Source: a virus
Virus record (IMG/VR): IMGVR_UViG_3300009180_000225
Location: 1-23,145 of that record
DNA length: 23,145 bases
Direction: 5' to 3' (one strand)
The notes beneath the pieces are model-generated. The model had not been told where the DNA came from, searched no databases, and was given only the letters and a program-made list of their open reading frames with translations. The translations under genes and the position numbers were made by a program. Below, piece after piece: positions 1-8,638 of this stretch (positions within the stretch are counted from its first letter, which is position 1; each line of letters opens with the position of its first letter).

Positions 1-297
1 TTCAAAATTTAAATTTTCAATAATTTTATCTTTTATATTTTCATTATAAAAGGAAAGTCTTTTATCTTTTGCGTCTATTTCTGATCCAAGTGATATTTTT
101 ACTATAGATCCACCCATTAATGGTATGGTTTTTTTCCCAGAGTCTTTTGTCTTTGGAAATAATACTGTAAGCTCTGAAGAGTCAATACTTGTAACTTCTG
201 GACCACATGGATCTATTTTATATCTTCCACTTGGCTCAGTTCTTTTTGTCTGAGAGTTAATAAGATCTTGTGTAACTTTTGGTATTGTATCAGCCAT
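1..297 (-). CDS. Unknown tail-module protein, 3' end cut by window edge
   Basis: The gene starts with ATG at 297-295 and stays open for 99 codons to the left edge, so only the N-terminus is visible. It begins MADTIPKVTQDLINSQTK. A Shine-Dalgarno-like AGGA lies 7 nt before the ATG, and the gap after the spike gene's stop is 36 nt. No signal peptide or membrane segment is visible. The stretch is mixed polar with short beta-prone segments (for example around residues 62-71, GGSIVKISLG). I do not recognise a family. By position, directly after the spike gene in the same transcription direction, it is probably another virion or baseplate component, but that is context only. Confidence 0.75.
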   Translation of the reverse strand, partial: MADTIPKVTQDLINSQTKRTEPSGRYKIDPCGPEVTSIDSSELTVLFPKTKDSGKKTIPLMGGSIVKISLGSEIDAKDKRLSFYNENIKDKIIENLNFE

Positions 298-333
298 TTA
301 TATTTCCTAACTGTAACTTTCTAATAAATAGAA

Positions 334-2694
334 TTAGCTTCTTGATCTTCCACTATCTGAAGGTGTCTTTCCAAATTCAACAGTTTCTACTGCAGATCCC
401 TTTAATATAACCTTATCACTTGAACTTTCAATCATAAGTGGTCCGTCATTCCTTATTACCATTGGTGCTCCGGCCTTCATGCCAGATATAACAAGGCCCT
501 TCTCACTTATTGATATCAAATAATCTGAGCTATGCGGTGCATCATCAGAATATTTTGCGCCAATCATAGATCTTGAATTTTCAGAATCATAAAATCCTTT
601 ATCTACAACATTTACTCTTAAATCAAACCTACCTTTATTAAATGTATAATCAGAATCTGGATTATCTCCAGAGGTATATGTTCCACCAACATTAACAAGA
701 ACATCTCCATCTGATTGGAATATCATACTTCTATTATTCTTATCTTTTCCTAGCCACATTACAAGTGATCCTGCCGTATCTAAAATCATACTCTTATTAT
801 CAGAATTGTCTGCACCAAGAGAAAGCTCAAGGCTTCCTTCCATATTTACATTGGCACTAACACCACCATGTGTTTGTATATTTTCAAATGTCTTATCTGT
901 AGTTAATTTTATTCCATCATCACCATATTCTGCTTTAAAATAATTACTTATTATTGGCTGCTGACTACTTTCTCCACCATAGTTTACTCCAGCAACATAG
1001 GTGTCCCCACCTGTTGATATTGCTGGTCTTGCAGGAGAGACTGCAACAGTTGAATAGAATAAATTTTTATGATCTGTTTTATTATTTGGATCATCGGCAC
1101 CAGATTTATCATTTGTTTTTGTTGAATCATACATTATTTCAAATGCAGAGTGATAAGAGTATTCACTTGCCTGCTTTGGTATTTCTGGTAGTTTTCCAAG
1201 ACTCTTTGATCCTACCATAAATTCATTTTCTCTTACAAATGCATTTGGAATGCTAATATCCGTAACATAATTTGCAATCAATCTTTCTGCAGCAGCATAA
1301 ATGTTATGATGCTTGGTTGTGTTTACTCTTATTGCTCTTTTTCCACTCGTATCTGATGATGGAAAATATGCATCACCAGCTTGATTTGCAAACCTTATTC
1401 CTGTAGTGCGAGTTAATGTAGGTGGATTGGTACCTACAATTTTTCCATCCCTATCCCTAAGATTTACAGGTATTTTTTCTTCCTTTGTTGGATGCGAAGG
1501 AGAAATTCCAATTAATCTTGGATCAGTATCTGACTTAAAATTTATGTCAGTTAAATATGGTATATTTCCAGTTGTAGATGATCTTGGAATATTTACCTTT
1601 AAAACTCCTTCTTTATCTATATCAAATACAAAGTCTTTTGATAACCTCGATTCATCTTTTGAACTTGCATTTGTAGATAACTTAAAGTGATAACCAATTC
1701 CACGTCTACTCTTCTTCACTGCCTCTTCAAATTTTAACTCTGAATCAACAGTTGGAAAGCTAATTGTTGATAATATTGGATTGTAATTTAGGTCAAAAAC
1801 AAGTCCATTTATATCAATAAAGTTTCCTCCTATTATCTCTATTAACTCTCCTTCTGATAAATAAAGACTATTTGTTGACTCTCTATGTCTAGATGATGTT
1901 GGAAGTTTTTTTGCTGCAAGCTCTGAATCTTTTATTTTTTTTAATTCATTATCAAATCCAGAAAATCCAAATTCTGTAGAAAATTCATTTATAACAAGCT
2001 TATATTCTGATAATGGTATATTTCTGTTTATTGTTTTGCTTGATATTAATTGACCAACCTTATCTCCAATCCAGAATCCAACGTCTCTAAGTTTATCATT
2101 TCTAGTTATGTCTGTAAAAAAATCAGATATTGAACTTGAGCCTGTATCATTTAAGCTTCTCTTTACTCTGCCCCAGCTCAATCTTCCGCCAGAGCCTTCT
2201 GTTAAATGATTATTTGCCAAAGAAAACATGCTATTTGTTCCAAATAGCTCTGGCATTACAAATAGTCCACTGCCTCTGCTTGTAGATAGATGAATTGAAT
2301 CATTTGTTTTTAAAAGAAATCTTGGTCCAGAATGCGCTGATAAATTCACATCACCAACATCAAGTGTTTTTGGATATGCCATGCTTCCAGCGTTCTTATC
2401 TAGTGCGCCATCAGAAGTGTCATTATAATCATCAATTTTTTGAGCATCTGATGTTAAAACTGCAATTATAACTACAGTCTCTCTGGATGTATCATGTAGA
2501 TATGCGGCAATTACCCTGGTTCCATTCATTATATTTACGATTAGACCAGAGTTTCCTGCTCCAGCTAAATTTGGAAGAGGAACGTTTGTTGACTTTTCAG
2601 CACTATTTAAATCACCATATAAAAGATCACATGTAAATTTTTCTGGATTTACATTTGTAACTATTGCTTCTCTAAAGAAAAATGGTTTGCTCAT
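334..2694 (-). CDS. Baseplate central spike-like protein (OB-fold N-terminus, beta-repeat C-terminus)
   Basis: A 786-aa protein, probably the membrane-puncturing spike or a hub-spike adaptor under the tail tube. Residues about 8-80 look like the OB-fold of gp5/VgrG-type spike proteins: an alternating beta pattern starting REAIVTNVNPEKFTCDLLYG, then proline-bounded strands and a 'GTRVIAAYL' strand. Residues about 605-690 contain short repeats spaced roughly 22 residues apart, with SMILDTAG, SMIFQSDG and flanking LGAD/LGKD segments, as expected for a beta-helical or beta-prism stalk. The middle (about 90-600) is unassigned. No lysozyme-like catalytic motif was recognised. The ATG overlaps the hub gene's TGA as ATGA (4 nt), implying translational coupling. 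The spike role is inferred from fold pattern and from position after the hub gene. Confidence 0.7.
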   Translation of the reverse strand: MSKPFFFREAIVTNVNPEKFTCDLLYGDLNSAEKSTNVPLPNLAGAGNSGLIVNIMNGTRVIAAYLHDTSRETVVIIAVLTSDAQKIDDYNDTSDGALDKNAGSMAYPKTLDVGDVNLSAHSGPRFLLKTNDSIHLSTSRGSGLFVMPELFGTNSMFSLANNHLTEGSGGRLSWGRVKRSLNDTGSSSISDFFTDITRNDKLRDVGFWIGDKVGQLISSKTINRNIPLSEYKLVINEFSTEFGFSGFDNELKKIKDSELAAKKLPTSSRHRESTNSLYLSEGELIEIIGGNFIDINGLVFDLNYNPILSTISFPTVDSELKFEEAVKKSRRGIGYHFKLSTNASSKDESRLSKDFVFDIDKEGVLKVNIPRSSTTGNIPYLTDINFKSDTDPRLIGISPSHPTKEEKIPVNLRDRDGKIVGTNPPTLTRTTGIRFANQAGDAYFPSSDTSGKRAIRVNTTKHHNIYAAAERLIANYVTDISIPNAFVRENEFMVGSKSLGKLPEIPKQASEYSYHSAFEIMYDSTKTNDKSGADDPNNKTDHKNLFYSTVAVSPARPAISTGGDTYVAGVNYGGESSQQPIISNYFKAEYGDDGIKLTTDKTFENIQTHGGVSANVNMEGSLELSLGADNSDNKSMILDTAGSLVMWLGKDKNNRSMIFQSDGDVLVNVGGTYTSGDNPDSDYTFNKGRFDLRVNVVDKGFYDSENSRSMIGAKYSDDAPHSSDYLISISEKGLVISGMKAGAPMVIRNDGPLMIESSSDKVILKGSAVETVEFGKTPSDSGRSRS

Positions 2695-5600
2695 GCTTTA
2701 TTGTAACTCATTAGCAATTTTACTCTAGATTGATCTAATTCAACTATGCCTATTTCAATAACCTTCTCATATGATATATCTGCACCACTAAATAGTGTGC
2801 CTATGTTTTGAAGCAAGTCGTCCATCTCAAGCCAAGTTGATTGTGATGGACCTCCTCTTGGAAGAGCATTATTTAGATTATCCATACTATTTTCAATCAA
2901 TTCACTAATATTATCTGAGTTCTTTCCAATTAATTTGGAGGTTTCTTTTAGTTTTTTTGGAGAAAAGCACTTAAATGAATTTGATGTGCTTGTTCCAAAA
3001 TAAGATTCTTTGCCATTCTCCTTTTCTTTATCTGTTCTTAAATCTCTTTTCATATTTACAAGCTGCAATATTATTTGAGATTCTTTTACCTTTACTGCAG
3101 GAACACCATTTGGAAGAAACATTGTCTTAAGTTCCTTGTTCATTCCAGATGTCATATTTATATTAAATATATTCTGCAATGGTGATAGTGAATTTGCTAT
3201 TAAGTCATCTCCAAGTGCAGAATCTAGCTTTTGAGATAGCATAACTGGATTCTGAAATAACTCAGAAACAACCAGCATTTTATTTGTTATTTCTTCATTT
3301 TCTGATTCATCTTTTGTAAATCCTCTAATTAGAAGAAATCTATTTGGAGTCATTATTCCATTTGAAATATCTGTAACCATATTATAAAACTTGACCATAT
3401 TATTCTTATGGCTTAACAAATACTCTATATTTGAACTTGTTATTTCTGGAGATCTTGGGAATCTAAGATTACAATCTGGCATTAATGGCTTATAACTACT
3501 ATCTCCATAGTTAGATCTTTTTACAAAATAAGAGCCTTGCTTCATCATATCCTTTGAGTATGATTGCCCAATTATATCTACTGGAGTTGGAAGATAAATA
3601 CCTGGTGGATGACCATTTATTAGTGTTAAGCTTGTGTCAAATGTAGAGCCATATGTAAAGCTATGTGATACGGCGCTTACATAAAATAGAAGGCCTTTAG
3701 ATGGAATATATACAGTATCACCGGGCTGATAATATTCATTTCCTGACAACTGTATTCCTGCAGAGAATATTACGGCTCTTTGTATTGCAAGATGTTGCAA
3801 TGCAAGTGGCTTTGCCTGAGTTTCTGCGTCTGATATAAATGGAGCATCTTGTATTGGCTTTGATTTATATCCATATTGTCTCCATAAGTCATAATCTACT
3901 GCTCCAGCCCACTGTATAAGGTTTTCGCCACCAGTAACGGCCTTCATCTTATCGTTTATAAGTGGGGTACTTCCAAATACATCTATTCTTGTTACTTCTG
4001 GTTCACTCTCTCTTACATCATAACTCTTTATTTGCTCATCATAAATAACAAATCTTCTTCCTGATCCTGGCCCAAGTAAATTTCTCGTATCATCATCAAT
4101 TAGGTGATCAAATAATGAGCCTTTTCCAGCAGAGCCCGTTAGAAAGTCTTTTCCTGCATTTATTGATCTGTTTGTATATTTTCCACTCTGATATAGAAAA
4201 TTTCCAAATGATTTTATACCTTTATAAAAACTATTATTTGAATCAATTCCTCTTTTCATCAGCTCATCTACCTGATCATCTTCAAGTATATTTCCATTGC
4301 CATCTGTAAACCCTGATGTCAAGCTTTGCTGTATAGATTGAAGCTCTGCCTCTTTTTCTTTATTTTTTTGCAATATAGAAATGAGAGAATTTCTTTTTGA
4401 AACAGAAATTGAAATATTATTAAATACAGACTCTAATCTTGTTTGTATTGTATCAAAATATTGTGAAGAAAGGCTGGTTTTCTTTTTTAGATCAAATAGT
4501 ATATCATCTTGTGTAAATGTGTCTCCATTAGATCTAAGGCCAGATCCTGGATCGTATCCAGTTTCCTCCCTAAATGTTTTAACAAGCTTATTTATAAGAT
4601 CTGCAATATTTTGGTTAGTTAATCCTATATCTGATATTGCAACACTTTGTGCGGCAGTTGGAGTTCCGACTGGAGTATTTGCAACATTTTTATTTGGATT
4701 TAATAATGAGTCAAATGCATAGTCATATACTGTTGTTTGCCCTGCTCCAAATTGAAATTCTCTTGATATTTCGTCAAAATTTCCAATTTGAGTCTCTGTA
4801 TCTCCATCTAATATATCACCATCCTCTGCAGTTCCAAGCTTTAGTCCAAATTTGATTCCAGTTTTATTCTGAAGATTATATGAAAATTTATCAATTGAAA
4901 AATTATTTATATCGCCTATTCCTGGTATATTTTTTGGATCAAGACTTGATTCTATTCCGCTAAAGTTTATTCCAAAAAAATCAAAAGATTTCTCTCTTTT
5001 TCTTGGAACACCTGGAATTAGACCTGAGTCTGGGAATCTTCCAAGTAACATTGCAAGTATACATATCCTGACGTTTAAATAATGAATTTCTAATTTTAAA
5101 GAAGATATTCTATCATTAAACATCTTAAATAAGAAGTCTGGAACTATTGTTTTTTTTGTTTTCTCCTGATAATTGTAAAGAGCATTTAAAACAGACAACG
5201 GAGTCTTATTATATTGCGGAGGTCTTATCTCAAGATGTCCCTGAGTATTACAGAAGAACTCCATCATGGTAAGTCCTGCTGCCTCCTTACATCTTGTATA
5301 TGTATCCATATAGCTTCCCTGAAATAACTTAAATCCTGATGTTTTTAAGTTTAATATATAAGCTTTTATATCTGGATTGATATCATACTGGTCTGAAACT
5401 ATAAGCAGGTTTTGATCTCTATTTAGCCTTACATCTTCTATTCTTCTTGTCGCCGCAACCTTCATCATTGCTCTAGTCAAATCATGATTAGACTCTAGAT
5501 TTCCATTATTTTTTATTGCCTTATTAACACCAAATATATTGAAATTTGTATTAAATAAATCCTCTGAACTTATTGCACCGCTTGAAGCTGTACCATATGA

Positions 5601-7697
5601 TTCGCTAACCATATTTTGAATTGATATATTTATTGTCTCTAGCTCTGCACTCAATATTTGAATAATTGATGCAGAATTTTGATCACCTTTTAAAATTGCT
5701 ATTTTCTTTTTTATTTCATTTTTTCTATTTCTTAATATACTTATTTTTGATCTATTTTCTTGTATTGTAAACGTATCTCCGCTAAGTCTTCCAATTGTCT
5801 GTTCAGACATTGTTATCATTCTGAATGGCTTAAAGTTTCCATAAAATGGATTTTGTTTCTTTATTGAATCCATAACAAATGATAGTGCATCACTTGGGCT
5901 AAAAGCATTATTCTGCCTCATTCCATTCATTGCATCTATTGCCTGCTGAGTAAATGTTTCTATATTATATGGCTGTCCTGTTATCATTACACTTATAACA
6001 TTTGCAACATCTAGATTTGATACCACGCTATTTGTTACGGTAAAGCCGTATTGCTGTCTAGATGTTGCTGCGGTTGCAGCTGCAATATTTGCGTCTCCAT
6101 CGCCACTTGGATTATATGGACTAGTTAGAGCAAGAACACCAGTTCTCCATCTATAGACAAGTCCAGATGGATGCTGAACAATTTTTGCTCCATACATTGA
6201 GCCTGGACCAGAGTATTGTCCTTGAAAAATGTTTGTTTCATTTGCATTTTGACCATTTAATAATCCAGAATCAAATGATAAAAGACCAGATTTTAATAGC
6301 CTTTTATTTTCAGATAAAAGTTCAAGATCTTGTCTTCTTAATGTTTCTGATGATGAAATTGTCTTTAAATCATATGGTGTTAAAGGATCTTCAAGTGGTG
6401 CTTTTGGATCCATTAGTCCTGGTTCTTCCATAAATCTTACATTTGTTAGCCAGCCCATATTATCTTGACAGCTTATACTTATATTAGATCTATCTGGAGA
6501 ATAAGATTCAGAAACTCCTTTTACATAGCCGCCAAATACATGCTGCATTGTAAATGAGTTATTTGCATATTTTCTGAGACTCTTATATGTTTCACTTGAT
6601 ATATTTTGATTTGTATATAGTTTTCTTTCTGCCTCAAGCATTATATCATCTACTTCTAGGTAAGATGAGTCAAATTCATGCTCATTAAAATTATTGCCAA
6701 ATACTGACTTATTACTTGCTATAAATATATGTACTCCATCGCCTACATTGACCATCCACTTTCCAAGATAGAAAGTTCTCATTCTATCTCTTATATAGTC
6801 TATATCAATTGTAGAATCTAGATTACCTAAGCCACCAAGCTCAAATGCAGAAGATACAGTAAGCATTGGATCAACATATTCTCCTCCAAGTCCAGAATAT
6901 GCCAAATCATTTAATAGACCAAGCGCACCATATAGAGACTCTTCTATTGCTGCCTCAATATCATCTTCTATAATATTCATTATTCTATGAGGGTCCATAA
7001 TTGATATTGATGCACCCTTTGAATCTGAATTAACACCAACAGAGGTGCTAAAGTTTGTAAATGTACAAAGCTCAATTACTCCTGTTCCAGGTCCTGTACC
7101 ATAATTAGTTACATCATCTGGATCCACTACCCAAGTTGTTTTTGTGTTTGCGCTAGAGAATGCATTTCTTCTAATAATCTTTATAACGTCATCTATTGAT
7201 GCGGCCATTCCAGCAGCAACACCAAAACTGCCAAGAAAAGAAAGTACCTGTGATGTATTTGAGGTGCCTGGAAGTTGCAGATATTTTGTTGACATAATTA
7301 GATCTGAAAGTAGTGAGAAATTAACATCTCCATACTCTTCATAAAACTTTTCTAATTTTGTAAGTGACTCATATGATCTAAGCTGTGCAACTTTCAAGGC
7401 AAACAATGCTTTGGTAGCCCTTAGTAACATTTTCTCCGTAGAATCCATCCACCTAAGATCATTTGTTGCCTTAAAGGTTGAAAAGGCCTTCTTTTTGATC
7501 AGAATGCTTGCAGTAGGATTTGATGCAACTATTGCTCTAGTCTTTTTTCTTGTTTCTGTTGCATTATTTTGATTTATAAAGAGAGATACACCAGACTCAA
7601 CAAAATGAAGATCTGCTTTTCCTCTTACTACCTGATCAAGTGTTTTATCTATAGTGCCTTTTATATTTTGGAGTAATGGCTTATATGAGTATGACAT
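2691..7697 (-). CDS. Giant baseplate hub-like virion protein
   Basis: A 1668-aa protein, the largest in the window, lying between a hub/tube-junction gene and the spike gene. Visible regions: a helical N-terminus (about 1-170); a beta-rich region with 'SISIMDPHRIMNIIEDDIEA' near 227-247; a second beta region near 305-330 (FYLGKWMVNVGDGVHIFIAS); a lysine/isoleucine-rich coiled coil near 640-700; 'EFFCNTQGHLEIRPPQYN' near 810-828; and a C-terminal hub-like beta segment near 1315-1350 (GDTVYIPSKG, then VSAVSHSFTYG). The last resembles the gp27/gpD-type tail-hub barrel, where a GDxxxI strand precedes a V..V.H.....G..T strand. Typical hub proteins are about 350-500 aa, so this looks like a hub expanded by extra domains. 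An AGGT lies 8 nt before the ATG. No peptidase or lysozyme signature was recognised. Structural role likely; exact role inferred. Confidence 0.65.
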   Translation of the reverse strand: MSYSYKPLLQNIKGTIDKTLDQVVRGKADLHFVESGVSLFINQNNATETRKKTRAIVASNPTASILIKKKAFSTFKATNDLRWMDSTEKMLLRATKALFALKVAQLRSYESLTKLEKFYEEYGDVNFSLLSDLIMSTKYLQLPGTSNTSQVLSFLGSFGVAAGMAASIDDVIKIIRRNAFSSANTKTTWVVDPDDVTNYGTGPGTGVIELCTFTNFSTSVGVNSDSKGASISIMDPHRIMNIIEDDIEAAIEESLYGALGLLNDLAYSGLGGEYVDPMLTVSSAFELGGLGNLDSTIDIDYIRDRMRTFYLGKWMVNVGDGVHIFIASNKSVFGNNFNEHEFDSSYLEVDDIMLEAERKLYTNQNISSETYKSLRKYANNSFTMQHVFGGYVKGVSESYSPDRSNISISCQDNMGWLTNVRFMEEPGLMDPKAPLEDPLTPYDLKTISSSETLRRQDLELLSENKRLLKSGLLSFDSGLLNGQNANETNIFQGQYSGPGSMYGAKIVQHPSGLVYRWRTGVLALTSPYNPSGDGDANIAAATAATSRQQYGFTVTNSVVSNLDVANVISVMITGQPYNIETFTQQAIDAMNGMRQNNAFSPSDALSFVMDSIKKQNPFYGNFKPFRMITMSEQTIGRLSGDTFTIQENRSKISILRNRKNEIKKKIAILKGDQNSASIIQILSAELETINISIQNMVSESYGTASSGAISSEDLFNTNFNIFGVNKAIKNNGNLESNHDLTRAMMKVAATRRIEDVRLNRDQNLLIVSDQYDINPDIKAYILNLKTSGFKLFQGSYMDTYTRCKEAAGLTMMEFFCNTQGHLEIRPPQYNKTPLSVLNALYNYQEKTKKTIVPDFLFKMFNDRISSLKLEIHYLNVRICILAMLLGRFPDSGLIPGVPRKREKSFDFFGINFSGIESSLDPKNIPGIGDINNFSIDKFSYNLQNKTGIKFGLKLGTAEDGDILDGDTETQIGNFDEISREFQFGAGQTTVYDYAFDSLLNPNKNVANTPVGTPTAAQSVAISDIGLTNQNIADLINKLVKTFREETGYDPGSGLRSNGDTFTQDDILFDLKKKTSLSSQYFDTIQTRLESVFNNISISVSKRNSLISILQKNKEKEAELQSIQQSLTSGFTDGNGNILEDDQVDELMKRGIDSNNSFYKGIKSFGNFLYQSGKYTNRSINAGKDFLTGSAGKGSLFDHLIDDDTRNLLGPGSGRRFVIYDEQIKSYDVRESEPEVTRIDVFGSTPLINDKMKAVTGGENLIQWAGAVDYDLWRQYGYKSKPIQDAPFISDAETQAKPLALQHLAIQRAVIFSAGIQLSGNEYYQPGDTVYIPSKGLLFYVSAVSHSFTYGSTFDTSLTLINGHPPGIYLPTPVDIIGQSYSKDMMKQGSYFVKRSNYGDSSYKPLMPDCNLRFPRSPEITSSNIEYLLSHKNNMVKFYNMVTDISNGIMTPNRFLLIRGFTKDESENEEITNKMLVVSELFQNPVMLSQKLDSALGDDLIANSLSPLQNIFNINMTSGMNKELKTMFLPNGVPAVKVKESQIILQLVNMKRDLRTDKEKENGKESYFGTSTSNSFKCFSPKKLKETSKLIGKNSDNISELIENSMDNLNNALPRGGPSQSTWLEMDDLLQNIGTLFSGADISYEKVIEIGIVELDQSRVKLLMSYNKA

Positions 7698-7706
7698 TTA
7701 GTTTAC

Positions 7707-8603
7707 CTATTTCCTTATCTTACTCCATCTTGACGTATTACTTGTGGATCCTGTTTCTTTTGATGTTCCAACCTGATCATCAGTAACTCTAGATATTGTT
7801 TTTGATGTATTTTCTGTTCCAGGACTTATCATAGGAAATGATGGATTATAGTTTAATCCATTTGGTCCAACCTTTGGCTTTTGGATTGGATTTCCTGCGC
7901 TATCATATGGATTTGTATGCCAAGGCATAAAGTTCTTTCTTTCTCCATATTCTTTTAATGATTTAAAACTAATTGTATAATCAAAATGTCCTGGACTATT
8001 TGCACTTTCTGTTACATTCATAGAGTCTATATACCCTCTATTTATTCTTCCTTGATAGTGCATTTCTAGAGATACTGCAAATGCAGAAAGTGTTGGCATT
8101 AGCGTTGTTTTTGAATTCTTATTATCTAGGCCTTCTCCAGTTACAGAGGCTCTAAAATAGTCCATTGTTTCAGAGACTCCGCTTGCAATCTCTGATATTG
8201 CCCCTCCAAATAGGACCTGGTCTATTGCTTCAAGTCTTGATGGCGTTGAATTTAAATATTGGTTATTTTCAGCTGCCTTATCAAGCAACTCTTGCTGTCT
8301 CTTTATGAGTGTTTTTTGAAATGATTTTTGCTCTGATTTATAAATATCATACAGTATATTTATTGCGTCAATACCACCGCTACCTGTGGTTCCGCTTATT
8401 GACATTGTGGTTATTTTATCTCCCCAATATTGAATGATAAAGCCACCAATTGTTTGTGATTCGGATATATTTTTTGTATAATTAGTTGTTATTGTGCTTG
8501 GATTTATATATAGAGGAACTACTCTGCTATTTCCAGCGGTAGAAAGTAGCAGAGATGACATACTGGTTGGTATTACAAACTTGATTGTTTCTCTTTTAAA
8601 CAT
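7707..8603 (-). CDS. Baseplate hub / tail-tube junction protein candidate
   Basis: A 298-aa protein encoded directly after the tape measure gene, the usual place for the protein joining tube to hub. The N-terminal half has strands 'VVPLYINPSTITTNYTKN' and 'GFIIQYWGDKITTMSISG' followed by TGSGG and a helix (INILYDIYKSEQKSF). This is the pattern of XkdP/gp53-like junction proteins: a position-defining NPS turn, an aromatic strand, then I.G.TG. A helix around 90-125 is charged. A beta segment near 185-225 (SLEMHYQGRINRGYIDSM) follows, and the C-terminal 70 residues are Pro/Ser/Thr/Asn-rich and probably disordered. The start ATG lacks a convincing Shine-Dalgarno. It lies 35 nt after the tape measure stop in a very AT-rich gap. 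The gene ends in TAG, 9 nt before the hub ATG. Confidence 0.6.
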   Translation of the reverse strand: MFKRETIKFVIPTSMSSLLLSTAGNSRVVPLYINPSTITTNYTKNISESQTIGGFIIQYWGDKITTMSISGTTGSGGIDAINILYDIYKSEQKSFQKTLIKRQQELLDKAAENNQYLNSTPSRLEAIDQVLFGGAISEIASGVSETMDYFRASVTGEGLDNKNSKTTLMPTLSAFAVSLEMHYQGRINRGYIDSMNVTESANSPGHFDYTISFKSLKEYGERKNFMPWHTNPYDSAGNPIQKPKVGPNGLNYNPSFPMISPGTENTSKTISRVTDDQVGTSKETGSTSNTSRWSKIRK

Positions 8604-8638
8604 ACTATCTAATTATATATTGATAGATTTATATTTTA

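Noticed and set aside
7880-7920. DSAGNPI motif shared by the hub-junction protein and the sheath, with a 14-nt identical stretch
   Set aside because: Flanking sequence does not align, so chance or a common turn motif is the simplest reading.
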